This document shows, piece after piece, positions 42,399 to 52,545 of a stretch of 64,000 bases of DNA; position 1 is the stretch's first letter, and each line of letters begins with the position of its first letter. The DNA comes from Streptomyces nigrescens (GTDB taxonomy: Bacteria > Actinomycetota > Actinomycetes > Streptomycetales > Streptomycetaceae): the NCBI GenBank assembly GCA_024349765.1, contig AP026073.1:2790001-2854000 (forward strand), written 5' to 3'. Position numbers and translations under genes: made by a program. Below the pieces are notes generated by a model. That model was not told the DNA's origin. It did not search any database and worked only from the letters and a program-made list of their open reading frames with translations.

Positions 42399-45185
42399 TC
42401 AGCCCTCCTCCGGTTCCAGCGCGGGACACCACGCCGCCTGCTTCCGCCCGCCGACCCGCCCGCAGAACCCGGCCTGGGCCGGCCGCCCCGTCCTGTCGAT
42501 GCGCTGCACCGACAGCAGCTTGTCCAGCGGGACCTGGCGGTCCACCTCACCGCCGAAGCTGATGATCCCGCTCGCCCCGTCGAGCGCCCCGTCCCCGTGC
42601 ACCCCGCTGATCGCGTGCCACACCGCGGGCGGCGTCAGCGGCATCTGCGCGGCCTCCTCCCGCAGCTGCTTGACCGCGTTGACGTACAGCTTCACGGCGT
42701 CGAACCCGAGCGCCGCATGCCCGTCGAGCGAGGAGTTGGGAACCTTCGCGCACTCCTCGGGGAACAGCCGGCTCAGCTCCGCGTACAGCTCGCTGGTGCC
42801 GTCGCAGTGCGCCGAACCGAGCGTGAAGTCCAGGAAGTCGTACGGGATCCCCGGATAGTGCCCCCGGCGGTCCGCGTCCGCCGCCAGCCGGGCCACGTCG
42901 TCACCGCCGATCAGCACCGGCGGCGCGGAGTTGCAGGACTCGTTGATCCCGCCGAGCAGCGACTCGAAGTCCTCCGAGCGCCCCGCGAAGAACACCACCC
43001 CCGGGTACGAACAGCTCCGCTGCCCCACCGTGCCGGGGCCCGGGGCATCCGAGGCGGGCTCCTGGCCCGGCGGCGGGGGCGGCGTGAACGACGTCCGCTC
43101 CACCGCGAACTCCCGCGCCCGGAAGCGCCGTTCGACGTCGTCGCTGAGCGTGCGGCTGTAGGTGTCGCTGGGATCGGCGGATGCGATGATCCGCACCCGC
43201 CGGGCCGGCTTGCCCGCACCGGTCCGTACGACGTGGTCGGCGTAGGCCGCGGCGACCTCCGCCTCCCGGCTGTTCTGCGGTGACACCTGGAAGTACATCG
43301 GCGACTGGCGCACCAGCGAGTCCGCGGACAGCGTCGTCGCCACCATCGGCAGCCCCACCGCGGTCAGCTGCCGTATCGTCCGGTTGGTCGCCTCCCGGCT
43401 CTGGTCCAGCCCGGTCACCCCCACCAGGGACGGGTCCTGCTCCTTGAGCCGGTCCAGGATCTCCACCACCCGCGGGCCGAACCGCATCCCCGACCCGGCG
43501 TTCGCGGGGAAGATCCGCAGGATCGGCTCGGTGGCCCCGCTGCTGCGCAGCTGCCGGGACTGCGCGCTCGCCGCCCCCTGCAACGCCTCGCGCCCGTAAG
43601 CGAGTTGACCGGAGAGCTTGCCCGAGACGCTGAGCAGCGCGGACAGGTGCACCAGCGTGACGAACGGCCGCTCCGGCGCCGCCCGGTGCTCCTGCTCGGC
43701 GACCGCGTTCTGGGCGTAGATCTTCTGCAGGGTCCGGTCCAGCGACGGATCGGGGGAGTGGAAGGTGAAACCATGGCGGGCCACCCCGATGCACTCACCG
43801 GTCTCCGCGGTGCGCAGGGTGTCCGCGTCGGCGTTGAACCGGCTGAGCCCGCAGTGCGCCTGCCGGTACCGGCTCTCCGCGCCCAGCACCAGGCCGCCCG
43901 CGCCCAGCAGGCCGACGACGACCGCGCAGACCGCCACGACGGACACCACCCGGCGCGCCCACAGGGGCGGTTCGGGGATCCGCAGCCGGGCGTCCTGCGC
44001 CACCTCCAGCCGCCGGGTCAGCTCGTAGCTCTCCTCGGACGGCGGCATCAGCCGCGGCACGCTGACCGGCAGGTACCAGGGGGCGCGGTTGCGGGCCCGG
44101 CCCTGGTGCAGAAAGGTGTCCCGCCAGCCGCCGTAGAGCCGGTCGGTCAGTTCCCACAGCTCGCTGCGGCCCCAGTCCGCCCGGGCCCGGCTGCCCTCGG
44201 CCGGCGGCTGGGCACCGCAGGCGATGATCAGCAGCGGGTCGAAGGCGCCGGTCTCGTTGCGGACGTCGATGACGGCCTGGAGCAGCGGATGACCGCAGTT
44301 GTCCGGGCCGACCCCGTCGAGCAGCGCCACGCAGTACGCGGTGCGCCGGGCCGTGCGGGGCCGCCACGGACGGCGGCGGAAGGCGACCCGCAGATCCTCC
44401 AGGAACGCGTTGACCATCAGCTTCCGCAACTGCTCCGGGTCCTCGACCTGGTTGTGCGGTGCGGTCAGCCGCTCGGCGAAGCCGATGAAGGTGCCCGGGT
44501 CGCGCGGGGCGAGGTAGGGCTGGTTGAGCAGCCAGCGGTACTCCCGGCCCAGGCCGCGGCGGACCCGGAACCAGGCGAGCGGGAAGACGTGGACCGCGAA
44601 CAGCCACACCCACCACGGCACTGTGCCGTCCACCGCCAGCTCGGTCTCCGGGGAGCGCAGCAGCCCGAACATCCGCCGCCGCCGGAACTCCCGCTCCCGC
44701 AGCCCCTGTAACAGGGTGTGGTCGGTGCCTTCCATGTCACCCAGGTCGTCCGGGCGGTTGCCGGTGCCCACCTGGGTCAGCCAGTTGACCAGACCGAACC
44801 GGCGGAAACGGACCCTGCCGTCACTGCCGTTGACGCTCCGCGCGAAGCCCTGGGCGAGGCGTTCCAGGGTCCGCCGCACCGCCTCGACGGACTCCGGCTC
44901 GGACCGCGGCGCGTCGGCCGCGAGGTCGTACAGCACGTGCGGCACCCGGCGCGGATCGGCGTGGCTGAGGAAGTAGCCGATGCCCTTGGCGAGCGGGGTG
45001 TGGTCCGGGCCGGCCACCAGACAGAGCACCGGCAGGCCCTCCCGGCCCTGCGCCACGCCGCGGTGCCGCACCGGTTCCGGACACTCCCGCCGGCGTGGCC
45101 GGCGGGTCAGGTCGGCGATCAGACGGAGCAGATGGCCTGCTCCGCGGAAGACGGGGATCTGGGAATCGAGTTCGTTCGACGCCAT
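42399..45185 (-). CDS. Membrane protein: cytosolic NTPase-like part plus type-1 periplasmic-binding ectodomain
   Basis: The 928-residue protein has a cytosolic N-terminal half (1-410), one clear membrane span (about 412-435; VVSVVAVCAVVVGLLGAGGL) and an ectodomain (about 500-900) resembling type-1 periplasmic-binding proteins: FVTLVHLSALLSVSGKLSGQ, PILRIFPANAGSGMRFGPRV, LVGVTGLDQSREATNRTIRQ and GHAALGFDAVKLYVNAVKQL. The cytosolic part looks like a degenerate P-loop NTPase: LPVLCLVAGPDHTPLAKGIG in the Walker A position lacks GKS/T. An acidic AYCVALLDGVGPDN follows in the Walker B position. No ABC permease or ATPase is nearby. It may be a one-piece ligand receptor rather than a transporter component. 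Confidence 0.8.
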   Translation of the reverse strand: MASNELDSQIPVFRGAGHLLRLIADLTRRPRRRECPEPVRHRGVAQGREGLPVLCLVAGPDHTPLAKGIGYFLSHADPRRVPHVLYDLAADAPRSEPESVEAVRRTLERLAQGFARSVNGSDGRVRFRRFGLVNWLTQVGTGNRPDDLGDMEGTDHTLLQGLREREFRRRRMFGLLRSPETELAVDGTVPWWVWLFAVHVFPLAWFRVRRGLGREYRWLLNQPYLAPRDPGTFIGFAERLTAPHNQVEDPEQLRKLMVNAFLEDLRVAFRRRPWRPRTARRTAYCVALLDGVGPDNCGHPLLQAVIDVRNETGAFDPLLIIACGAQPPAEGSRARADWGRSELWELTDRLYGGWRDTFLHQGRARNRAPWYLPVSVPRLMPPSEESYELTRRLEVAQDARLRIPEPPLWARRVVSVVAVCAVVVGLLGAGGLVLGAESRYRQAHCGLSRFNADADTLRTAETGECIGVARHGFTFHSPDPSLDRTLQKIYAQNAVAEQEHRAAPERPFVTLVHLSALLSVSGKLSGQLAYGREALQGAASAQSRQLRSSGATEPILRIFPANAGSGMRFGPRVVEILDRLKEQDPSLVGVTGLDQSREATNRTIRQLTAVGLPMVATTLSADSLVRQSPMYFQVSPQNSREAEVAAAYADHVVRTGAGKPARRVRIIASADPSDTYSRTLSDDVERRFRAREFAVERTSFTPPPPPGQEPASDAPGPGTVGQRSCSYPGVVFFAGRSEDFESLLGGINESCNSAPPVLIGGDDVARLAADADRRGHYPGIPYDFLDFTLGSAHCDGTSELYAELSRLFPEECAKVPNSSLDGHAALGFDAVKLYVNAVKQLREEAAQMPLTPPAVWHAISGVHGDGALDGASGIISFGGEVDRQVPLDKLLSVQRIDRTGRPAQAGFCGRVGGRKQAAWCPALEPEEG

Positions 45186-45289
45186 GGTGCCCCTGAGGAC
45201 GGGTCGGAGTAGGGCCGGTATTCTGACACCGCGTCCCAGGCGGTCGCTATGGTTCCGCCGGTACTCCAGGACCCCGTGGCCACCAACGT

Positions 45290-45324
45290 CCCCGCCCGCC
45301 CAGGGGATTGGGGGGCGGGCGGGG
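45290..45324 (-). terminator. Terminator after the protease gene
   Basis: CCCCGCCCGCCC (45290-45301) and GGGCGGGCGGGG (45313-45324) form a perfect 12-bp stem with an 11-base loop. It lies about 65 bases downstream of the leftward protease stop. Confidence 0.7.
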
Positions 45325-45389
45325 CGTCATCTGCGCCGTCGTTATCAGATGTCCTGGTCAGACGTCGTCGTCGGACGTCGTGATCGTCA

Positions 45390-46961
45390 TCAGTTCAGCG
45401 AATCACCTCCGGCACTCGGGTCACTGCCGGCACCCTGGTCGGCACCCGCGCTCTGGTCGCCACCGGCGCTCTGGTCACCACTGGCGCTCTGGTCGCCCCC
45501 GGCACCCTGATCGCCGCCGGCGCTCTGGTCACCACCGGCGCCCTGGTCGCTCCCGCCGCTTTGGTCGCTCCCGCCGCTTTGGTCGCCGCCGGCGCTCTGG
45601 TCGCCGCCCGCGGCGGCGCCACCGCTGCCGGCGCCCCCGCCGGCGCCGATCTCCGCGCCGGTGGCCTTGAGCGCGTCGGTGACCGGCTGGAAGAACGTCT
45701 CGCCGCCCTGGGTGCAGTCGCCGCTGCCGCCCGAGGTCAGTCCGACGGCGGAGTCACCGGCGAACATCGAGCCGCCGCTGTCGCCCGGCTCGGCGCAGAC
45801 GTCCGTCTGTATGAGGCCGTTGACGATGTCGCCGTTGCCGTAGTTGACTGTGGCGTCCAGCCCGGTGACGGTGCCGTCGTGCACCCCGGTGGTGGATCCC
45901 GAGCGCTGCACCTTCATGCCGACGGCGGCCTCCGCGGCCTTGGTGATCTGCTGGGTGGAGCCGTTGCCCAGGTCCACCGCGCTCTGCGGCTGCGCGCTCT
46001 TGTCGTCGTAGGTGACGATCGCGAAGTCGGTCTTGGGGAACTGCGAGTCCTGCACGCTGCCGAGCGGCTGGCTGCCGCCCTGGTCGGCGGACCAGGTGGG
46101 GGAGTCGTTGCCGCAGTGGCCCGCCGTCAGGAACGCGGGGGCGCCCTTCACCGTGACGTTGAACCCCAGGGAACAGCGGGCGTTGCCGCCGAAGATGGCA
46201 CTGCCCCCGATCGGCCCCGCGGCCGAACCGCCGCCGCCCTGCCCGCCGTTGGCCTGACCGCCGCCCTGCCCGCCGTTGGCCCCCTGCCCGCCGTTGGCTC
46301 CCTGGCCCCCGTTGGCCCCTTGGCCCCTGTTGGCCCCTTGGCCCCCGTTGGCCCCTTGGCCCCCGTTGGCTCCCTGGCCCCCGTTCTGGCCGTCGCCGCC
46401 GGCCGGCGGGGTCCCCGGGTCCTCGCTCATCCCTCCGCCGTCGAACCGCCGGAACTCGCCCTGCGACCGCTTGACGGTGACCATGCCCGCGCCCATGCCG
46501 CGGGTGGCCTTGGTGAGCGTGGCCATCTTCGCGCCGGTGACCGTCTTGTCGGCGACCACCACGATCTTGTTGGTCCGCGGGTCGATCGACCACGCGGTGC
46601 CCGGGACCGCGGCGGTCTCGCGCAGCGTCTTCGTCCCCGCCTTCAGCGCGGTCATGCTGTTGTGCACGACCCTGGCGACCGCGCCCTTGGACTGCACCCG
46701 CTCGGCGGCGTCCTTCGACAGCACGTTCATCACCAGGTGGCCGTTGGCGCCGTCCAGGTACCAGCCGGCGTTGTCGCCGCCGAGGTCCGACTTCAGGGCC
46801 GTCGCCAGCTGTGTCGCCGCGGAGGCGCTGAAGGTGCGCGGGGCCGGCGGGCGGTCCGTGCTCGCGTTGGCGTTGGGGAGCAGGATCGCCGCGCCCATGA
46901 CGGCGGCCGCGGCGGCGCCGATGACGACGCCGGTCCGCTTGTTCACATGTCGGTGGCTCAC
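45390..46961 (-). CDS. Streptogrisin-like serine protease with repeat linkers
   Basis: The 523-residue protein has a signal peptide (about 1-34), a propeptide (35-180), a Gly/Gln/Asn repeat linker (186-245), an alpha-lytic/streptogrisin-type protease domain (250-440) and a Gly-Asp-Gln-Ser repeat tail (447-520). The catalytic triad is His282 in LTAGHCGND, Asp312 in PKTDFAIV and Ser395 in EPGDSGGSM. Cys pairs typical of the family are present. The GTG start follows GGAGGT by 8 bases. The protein is extracellular. The linker between propeptide and catalytic domain and the long repeated tail are not part of classical streptogrisins and may bind polymers or tether the enzyme. Confidence 0.9.
   Translation of the reverse strand: MSHRHVNKRTGVVIGAAAAAVMGAAILLPNANASTDRPPAPRTFSASAATQLATALKSDLGGDNAGWYLDGANGHLVMNVLSKDAAERVQSKGAVARVVHNSMTALKAGTKTLRETAAVPGTAWSIDPRTNKIVVVADKTVTGAKMATLTKATRGMGAGMVTVKRSQGEFRRFDGGGMSEDPGTPPAGGDGQNGGQGANGGQGANGGQGANRGQGANGGQGANGGQGANGGQGGGQANGGQGGGGSAAGPIGGSAIFGGNARCSLGFNVTVKGAPAFLTAGHCGNDSPTWSADQGGSQPLGSVQDSQFPKTDFAIVTYDDKSAQPQSAVDLGNGSTQQITKAAEAAVGMKVQRSGSTTGVHDGTVTGLDATVNYGNGDIVNGLIQTDVCAEPGDSGGSMFAGDSAVGLTSGGSGDCTQGGETFFQPVTDALKATGAEIGAGGGAGSGGAAAGGDQSAGGDQSGGSDQSGGSDQGAGGDQSAGGDQGAGGDQSASGDQSAGGDQSAGADQGAGSDPSAGGDSLN
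45402..45608 (-). repeat. Hexapeptide-coding repeat in the protease tail
   Basis: Degenerate 18-base units encode GGDQSA-like hexapeptides over residues 452-520. Variation is mainly Ser/Gly/Ala at the last positions. The run is in-frame throughout. Confidence 0.85.
46275..46382 (-). repeat. Hexapeptide-coding repeat in the protease linker
   Basis: Six 18-base units encode GGQGAN (one reads RGQGAN) at residues 194-229. They are nearly identical at DNA level, which suggests recent expansion and a likely site of length variation. Confidence 0.9.
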
Positions 46962-47263
46962 TTCACTGACCTCCAGGGCCGCACAGGAACGGAGCACACG
47001 GAGCGCCGTGGTGCGGCGCGGCGCGCCCCGTGTGTGGTTGCATCCAGTCCTACGGAGTCCGCCGCGCCCCGGGCTCAGGCCCGCTCAACCTGTGATGAAT
47101 TCCGCCGGCCGCCGCCCCGACGCCCTACACTCCCGCGCCCGGCTCGCGCGCGGTCGGCCCGGCGTGACCGAATCCGTGCCCTGGCCGCCCCGGCTCTGCT
47201 TGGCTGGTGCCCTCGGCGATCACCACGACCGGGTGACCGCCACGACCACGGGAGGTCCACGGC
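46962..47263. other. Divergent intergenic region
   Basis: No gene is visible in these 302 bases between the protease and the DUF6506 gene. I see no strong hairpin or promoter pair beyond the two ribosome-binding sites at its ends. Confidence 0.35.
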
Positions 47264-47563
47264 ATGGCACTCACCCACTGGGGGTTCATCTACACGGCGG
47301 CCGGCAGCGCCGCCGGCGGCGAGGTCAACGTCGTGGACACCGGCGCGTGCCGCAGCGTGTTCATCGGGGTGACCAAGCCCGAGGAGGGCATCGAGGCGGC
47401 CCGCAAACTGGTGGCCGACGGGGTCCAACTGATCGAGCTGTGCGGCGGTTTCGGGCCGGTCTGGGGCGGCCGGATCATCGACGCGATCGACGGCGCGGTC
47501 CCGGTCGGCACGGTCGGGTACGGGCCCGAGGCGGTCGACCAGGTGCACGCGATCTTCTCCTGA
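47264..47563 (+). CDS. DUF6506-type small protein
   Basis: The 99-residue cytoplasmic protein has a compact alpha/beta pattern: ALTHWGFIYTAAGSAAGG, CRSVFIGVTKPEEGIEAARK and LIELCGGFGPVWGGRIIDAI. The family is uncharacterised and usually annotated DUF6506. Two conserved-looking Cys residues are present. The ATG follows GGGAGG. A strong terminator lies 18 bases after the stop, so it is a single-gene unit. Confidence 0.8.
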   Translation: MALTHWGFIYTAAGSAAGGEVNVVDTGACRSVFIGVTKPEEGIEAARKLVADGVQLIELCGGFGPVWGGRIIDAIDGAVPVGTVGYGPEAVDQVHAIFS

Positions 47564-47581
47564 CCCGGGCCGCGGCCCGCC

Positions 47582-47610
47582 CGCCCCGCCGCGGCCGCCG
47601 CGGCGGGGCG
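47582..47610 (+). terminator. Strong GC-rich terminator
   Basis: CGCCCCGCCGCGG and CCGCGGCGGGGCG form a perfect 13-bp stem with a 3-base loop. It lies 18 bases after the DUF6506-type stop. Confidence 0.8.
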
Positions 47611-47752
47611 TGAAGATCAGCTGTCACCGCGCTTAAGAAAACCTCGATGGACCGGGCGCCCGTCGTACGGAAGATTTTCCGGCGGAGATCGGGTGGCCGG
47701 AACATGACTGCCCCCGACACGTCATGCACTCTTACGTACGGGAGCCGTCGCG

Positions 47753-48781
47753 GTGAAGGCACTGGTCAAGCAGAAGGCGGAGCCGGGGCTCTGGCTCACG
47801 GAGGTGCCGGAACCGGCCATCGGCCCGGGCGACGTACTGATCAAGGTGCTCCGCACCGGCATCTGCGGCACCGACCTGCACATCCGTGCCTGGGACGGCT
47901 GGGCGCAGCAGGCGCTCGCCACCCCGCTGACGATCGGCCACGAATTCGTCGGCGAGGTGGTCGCCACCGGCCGCGACGTGGCCGATGTCGCGACCGGTGA
48001 CCTGGTCAGCGGCGAGGGCCACCTGGTCTGCGGCAAGTGCCGCAACTGCCTCGCCGGGCGCCGCCACCTGTGCCGCGCCACGGTCGGGCTCGGCGTCGGC
48101 CGGGACGGCGCCTTCGCCGAGTACGTGGCACTGCCCGCGACGAACGTGTGGGTGCACCGCGTCCCCGTGGACCTCGACATCGCCGCGGTCTTCGACCCGT
48201 TCGGCAACGCCGTGCACACCGCGCTGTCGTTCCCGCTGGTCGGCGAGGACGTCCTGATCACCGGCGCCGGGCCGATCGGCCTGATGGCGGCGGCGGTGGC
48301 CCGGCACGCGGGCGCCCGCAACGTCATGATCACCGACGTCAGCGAGGAACGCCTGGCCCTCGCCCGCAAGATCGGCGTCAGCCTGGCGCTCAACGTCGCC
48401 GAGGCGGACATCGCCGACGGGCAGCGCGCGCTCGGGCTGCGCGAGGGCTTCGACATCGGGCTGGAGATGTCCGGGCGGCCCGAGGCGGTGCGCGACATGA
48501 TCGCCAACATGACGCACGGCGGCCGGATCGCCATGCTCGGCCTGCCCGCCCAGGACTTCCCCGTCGACTGGTCCCGGATCGTCACCTCCATGATCACGAT
48601 CAAGGGCATCTACGGCCGGGAGATGTTCGAGACCTGGTACGCGATGTCGGTCCTGCTCGAAGGCGGACTGGACCTCGCTCCCGTGATCACCGGCCGGTAC
48701 GCGTACACCGACTTCGAGGCCGCCTTCGACGACGCCGCGAGCGGCCGCAGCGGCAAGATCATCCTGGACTGGAGTGCCTGA
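47753..48781 (+). CDS. tdh: L-threonine 3-dehydrogenase
   Basis: The 342-residue zinc alcohol-dehydrogenase-family enzyme oxidises L-threonine to 2-amino-3-oxobutanoate with NAD. The catalytic-zinc Cys lies in [13 protein letters not shown] (Cys38) and the paired His-Glu in [10 protein letters not shown]. The structural-zinc Cys cluster is in [17 protein letters not shown], and the dinucleotide-binding stretch is [23 protein letters not shown] start with GGGAG upstream. It is followed after 60 bases by kbl, whose product uses the unstable ketone, so the pair forms the standard threonine-to-glycine route. Confidence 0.95.
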   Translation: MKALVKQKAEPGLWLTEVPEPAIGPGDVLIKVLRTGICGTDLHIRAWDGWAQQALATPLTIGHEFVGEVVATGRDVADVATGDLVSGEGHLVCGKCRNCLAGRRHLCRATVGLGVGRDGAFAEYVALPATNVWVHRVPVDLDIAAVFDPFGNAVHTALSFPLVGEDVLITGAGPIGLMAAAVARHAGARNVMITDVSEERLALARKIGVSLALNVAEADIADGQRALGLREGFDIGLEMSGRPEAVRDMIANMTHGGRIAMLGLPAQDFPVDWSRIVTSMITIKGIYGREMFETWYAMSVLLEGGLDLAPVITGRYAYTDFEAAFDDAASGRSGKIILDWSA

Positions 48782-48841
48782 TCACGGCCTGACCGCGTCC
48801 GTCCCGCCCGTCACCACCCCCACTCTCCTGGAGAACCCCTG

Positions 48842-50041
48842 ATGTTCCACTCCGTACGCGACGAACTGCGCGGCACCCTCGACGAGATCGTCGCCGCCGG
48901 CCTGCACAAGCCCGAGCGGGTCATCGGCACGCCCCAGTCGGCGACCGTCGACGTCACCGCCGGGGGCAACCCCGGTGAGGTGCTCAACTTCTGCGCCAAC
49001 AACTACCTCGGTCTCGCCGACCACCCCGAGGTCGTCGCGGCCGCCCACCAGGCGCTGGACCGCTGGGGCTACGGCATGGCGTCCGTGCGCTTCATCTGCG
49101 GCACGCAGGAGGTGCACAAGGAGCTGGAGGCGCGGCTGTCGGCCTTCCTCGGCCAGGAGGACACCATCCTGTACTCCTCCTGCTTCGACGCCAACGGCGG
49201 CGTCTTCGAGACCCTGCTCGGCCCGGAGGACGCGGTCATCTCCGACGCCCTCAACCACGCCTCCATCATCGACGGCATCCGGCTGTGCAAGGCCCGCCGC
49301 TTCCGCTACGCCAACCGCGATCTGGCCGATCTGGAACGGCAGTTGAAGGAGGCCACCGAGGGCGGCGCGGGCCGCAAGCTGATCGTCACCGACGGCGTCT
49401 TCTCCATGGACGGCTACGTGGCGCCGCTGCGCGAGATCTGCGACCTGGCCGACGCCTACGACGCGATGGTGATGGTCGACGACTCGCACGCGGTCGGCTT
49501 CGTCGGCGCCGGCGGCCGCGGCACCCCCGAGCTCCACGGGGTCATGGACCGCGTCGACATCATCACCGGCACCCTCGGCAAGGCGCTCGGCGGCGCCTCC
49601 GGCGGCTACGTCGCGGCCCGCGCCGAGATCGTCGCCCTGCTGCGCCAGCGCTCGCGGCCGTACCTCTTCTCCAACTCGCTCGCCCCGGTGATCGCCGCGG
49701 CCTCGCTCAAGGTCCTCGACCTGCTGGAGTCCGCCGGTGACCTGCGCGAGCGGCTGCACGCCAACACCGCGCTGTTCCGCTCCCGGATGACCGAGGAGGG
49801 CTTCGACGTCCTCCCCGGCGACCACGCCATCGCCCCCGTCATGATCGGCGACGCGTCCCGGGCGGCCCGGCTGGCGGAGCTGCTGCTGGAGCGCGGGGTG
49901 TACGTGATCGGCTTCTCGTACCCGGTCGTGCCGCAGGGCCAGGCCCGCATCCGCGTCCAGCTGTCCGCCGCGCACTCCACCGAGGACGTGCACCGTGCGG
50001 TGGACGCATTCGTAGCGGCGCGAGCCGCGATGAATGCCTAG
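48842..50041 (+). CDS. kbl: 2-amino-3-ketobutyrate CoA ligase (glycine C-acetyltransferase)
   Basis: The 399-residue PLP enzyme cleaves 2-amino-3-oxobutanoate with CoA into glycine and acetyl-CoA. Landmarks are [54 protein letters not shown] and the PLP-lysine region [17 protein letters not shown]. It follows tdh and is followed by a LysR regulator. The ATG has GGAGA upstream. Confidence 0.95.
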   Translation: MFHSVRDELRGTLDEIVAAGLHKPERVIGTPQSATVDVTAGGNPGEVLNFCANNYLGLADHPEVVAAAHQALDRWGYGMASVRFICGTQEVHKELEARLSAFLGQEDTILYSSCFDANGGVFETLLGPEDAVISDALNHASIIDGIRLCKARRFRYANRDLADLERQLKEATEGGAGRKLIVTDGVFSMDGYVAPLREICDLADAYDAMVMVDDSHAVGFVGAGGRGTPELHGVMDRVDIITGTLGKALGGASGGYVAARAEIVALLRQRSRPYLFSNSLAPVIAAASLKVLDLLESAGDLRERLHANTALFRSRMTEEGFDVLPGDHAIAPVMIGDASRAARLAELLLERGVYVIGFSYPVVPQGQARIRVQLSAAHSTEDVHRAVDAFVAARAAMNA

Positions 50042-50126
50042 GCGCGAGCCGCGATGAACGCCGAGGCGGGGGCCGCCACGGGGGAGTGACCCGCCCGGTC
50101 CGTCCGCGTCCTGGGACACTGGGGAC

Positions 50127-51035
50127 ATGATCGAAGCACGCCGGCTGCACATCCTCCGTGCGGTGGCCGACCACCGCACGGTCACCGCCGCGGCCGCCGC
50201 GCTCTACCTCACGCCCTCGGCGGTGTCCCAGCAACTGGCCGCCCTGGAACAGGAGACCGGCCACCGCCTGGTGGAGCGCAGCGCCCGCGGTGTCCGGCTG
50301 ACGCCCGCGGGCGACATCCTGCTCGGCCACGCCAACGCCGTCCTCGCCCAGCTGGAACGCGCCGAGTCCGAGCTCGCCGCGTACGGCTCGGGCGAGGCCG
50401 GCACGGTCACCGTCGCGTCCTTCGCCACCGGCATCGGCCTGGTCGTCGCGCCCGCGCTGACCGCGCTGGCCGGCTGCGCGCCCGGCATACGGGTCCGCGT
50501 CCAGGACGCCGAGGGCGACGCCAGCCTGCGGATGGTCCTCGACCGGCAGGTCGACGTCGCGGTGGCCGTCGAATACCGGGGCGCGCCCCGCGCGGACGAT
50601 CCCCGGCTGACCCGGGTCCCGCTCTACGCCGAACCCTTCGACGCGGTCCTCCCGCCCGGCCACCGCCTCGCCGAGGCCGACCGGGTCGCCGTCGCCGACC
50701 TCGCCGGCGACCCCTGGATCGGCCCCTACCCCGGCAACCCCTGCCACGACGTGGTGGTCCTGGCCTGCGAGTACGCCGGCTTCGAGCCCCGGCTGGAACA
50801 CTCCTCCGACGACTTCCGGGCGGTGGTCGCGCTCGCCTCGGCCGCGGCCGGGGTGGCGCTGGTGCCCCGCTCGGCGCTGCGCGACATGGACCTGACCGGA
50901 GTCGTCGTCCGCCCCCTCGACGACGTCGCGCCCACCCGCCGGGTCTTCGCCGCGGTACGCCGCGGGGCCGAGGACCACCCGCTGTTCCGCCCGGTCCTGA
51001 CCGCGCTCCGGGAGGCGGCGGCCGCGCAGGGCTGA
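50127..51035 (+). CDS. LysR-family transcriptional regulator
   Basis: The 302-residue protein has the N-terminal LysR helix-turn-helix (RRLHILRAVADHRTVTAAAA, LTPSAVSQQLAALEQETGHR) and a LysR substrate-binding domain (GTVTVASFATGIGLVVAPAL, VDVAVAVEYRGAPRADDPRL). It follows kbl by 85 bases on the same strand and might respond to threonine or glycine. LysR regulators are usually divergent from their targets, so the link is uncertain. Confidence 0.9.
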   Translation: MIEARRLHILRAVADHRTVTAAAAALYLTPSAVSQQLAALEQETGHRLVERSARGVRLTPAGDILLGHANAVLAQLERAESELAAYGSGEAGTVTVASFATGIGLVVAPALTALAGCAPGIRVRVQDAEGDASLRMVLDRQVDVAVAVEYRGAPRADDPRLTRVPLYAEPFDAVLPPGHRLAEADRVAVADLAGDPWIGPYPGNPCHDVVVLACEYAGFEPRLEHSSDDFRAVVALASAAAGVALVPRSALRDMDLTGVVVRPLDDVAPTRRVFAAVRRGAEDHPLFRPVLTALREAAAAQG

Positions 51036-51135
51036 CCGGCGTTCGGGTGCTTCGGGCTGATACGGACGGCGTCCTTCCGGGCCGCCCGCCCCGCCCGTGG
51101 CAGGCTCGTCCCGGTTGCGGCGAGGAGGCGAGGCG

Positions 51136-52533
51136 ATGTCGGTCGGCCCCACCGGCCAGAGCGGTCCCACCGGCCCTGGCGGCCCCACCGGCCCGGACGG
51201 CACACCGCCCGCCGCCGCGCCCCCCGACCCCTACGCGCCGGTGCGCACCCGCGACTACCCGAAGCTGCTGCTCACCGCGGCGGTGATCGGGTTCCCGGTC
51301 TGTGCGATCGCGTTCGGCTTCCTCACCGTCGTGCACGCCCTGGAACCGCTGCTCTACGACGACCTGCCGCGGGCGCTGGGCTTCGCCGGCACGCCGCTGT
51401 GGTGGCCGCTGCCGGTGCTCGCCCTCGGCGGGCTGCTGACCGGGCTCGCCATCCGCCACCTGCCCGGGAACGGCGGCCACGAACCGGCCGACGGGCTGGC
51501 GCTCGGCGGCCCGCCCGGGCTGTCCGCACTGCCCGGCGTCGCGCTCGCGTCCCTGGCCTCGCTCGCCTTCGGCGCGGTGCTCGGTCCGGAGGCGCCGCTG
51601 ATCGCCCTGGGCGGCGGGCTGGCCGCGGGCGCGGCCCGGCTGACCGGGTGGGGCAAGGACGCCCGGGCGGTCGCCATGGTGGGATCGGCCGGCAGCTTCG
51701 CCGCGATCAGCGCACTGCTCGGGTCCCCGCTGCTGGGCGCGTTCCTGCTGATGGAGGTCTCCGGCCTGGCCGGCCCGATGCTCGGAGTGGTGCTGGTGCC
51801 GGGCCTGCTCGCGTCGGGCATCGGGGCGCTGGTCTTCACCGGGCTGGGCGACTGGACCGGGCTCGGCACGTACTCCCTCGCGCTGCACGACGTCCCCCGG
51901 GCCGCCGGGCCCACCGTCCCGGAGTTCGGCTGGGCCCTGGTCATCGGGGTGGCCGCCGCGTGCGCCGGCACCGGGGTCCGGCGGCTGGCGCGGTGGCTCA
52001 AGGCGCGGGTGATCCGCCACCGGGTGCCGGCCACGGTGCTGATGGGTCTGGTGGTGGGCGCGCTGGCGGTGGGCTTCTCCGCGGCCACCGGCAAGCCCGC
52101 CCAAGAGCTGCTCTTCTCGGGGCAGTCGGCGCTGGGGACGCTGTTCCACGACAGCGCCGGATATTCCATGGCGGCGCTGCTGCTGCTCCTCCTGGGCAAG
52201 GGCCTGGCGTACTGCGTGTCGCTGAGCGCCTTCCGGGGCGGGCCGATCTTCCCGGCGCTGTTCCTCGGCGCGGCCGGCGGGGTGGTGCTGTCGCATCTGC
52301 CCGGGCTGTCGCTCACCCCGGCGTTCGCGATGGGCGTCGGAGCGCTGGCGGTGGCCATGCTCCGGCTCCCGATGACGTCGGTGCTGATGGCGACGCTGCT
52401 GATGGGCCGCAGCGGACTCACGGTGATGCCGCTGGTGATCGTCGCCGTCGTGGTCGGCTACGTGGTGACGCTGCGGCTCACCCCGGCACCCGCCGCGCCC
52501 GGCCGCACCGCCCCGGCGCCGTCGGCGGCCTGA
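51136..52533 (+). CDS. ClC-family chloride channel/antiporter
   Basis: The 465-residue membrane protein is a ClC protein with the selectivity-filter region FGAVLGPEAPLIALGGGLAA (the GxExP motif) and the later CVSLSAFRGGPIFPALFLGA. About ten or more hydrophobic spans are present. The N-terminus is a Gly/Pro/Thr-rich cytosolic stretch with a short TGPxGPTGP repeat. The ATG follows GAGGAGG. Whether it is a channel or a proton antiporter cannot be decided by eye. Confidence 0.92.
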   Translation: MSVGPTGQSGPTGPGGPTGPDGTPPAAAPPDPYAPVRTRDYPKLLLTAAVIGFPVCAIAFGFLTVVHALEPLLYDDLPRALGFAGTPLWWPLPVLALGGLLTGLAIRHLPGNGGHEPADGLALGGPPGLSALPGVALASLASLAFGAVLGPEAPLIALGGGLAAGAARLTGWGKDARAVAMVGSAGSFAAISALLGSPLLGAFLLMEVSGLAGPMLGVVLVPGLLASGIGALVFTGLGDWTGLGTYSLALHDVPRAAGPTVPEFGWALVIGVAAACAGTGVRRLARWLKARVIRHRVPATVLMGLVVGALAVGFSAATGKPAQELLFSGQSALGTLFHDSAGYSMAALLLLLLGKGLAYCVSLSAFRGGPIFPALFLGAAGGVVLSHLPGLSLTPAFAMGVGALAVAMLRLPMTSVLMATLLMGRSGLTVMPLVIVAVVVGYVVTLRLTPAPAAPGRTAPAPSAA

Positions 52534-52545
52534 CCGGGCGTCCGT

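Noticed and set aside
39140-42562. A 1140-codon open frame on the plus strand opposite the PAS-SpoIIE gene
   Set aside because: It is rich in Arg, Gln, His and Pro, typical of GC-rich antisense frames, and the minus-strand phosphatase and the plus-strand VOC gene in other frames account for the region.
45561-47372. A 603-codon plus-strand frame opposite the repeat protease
   Set aside because: Its repeats are only the antisense reading of the protease hexapeptide repeats.
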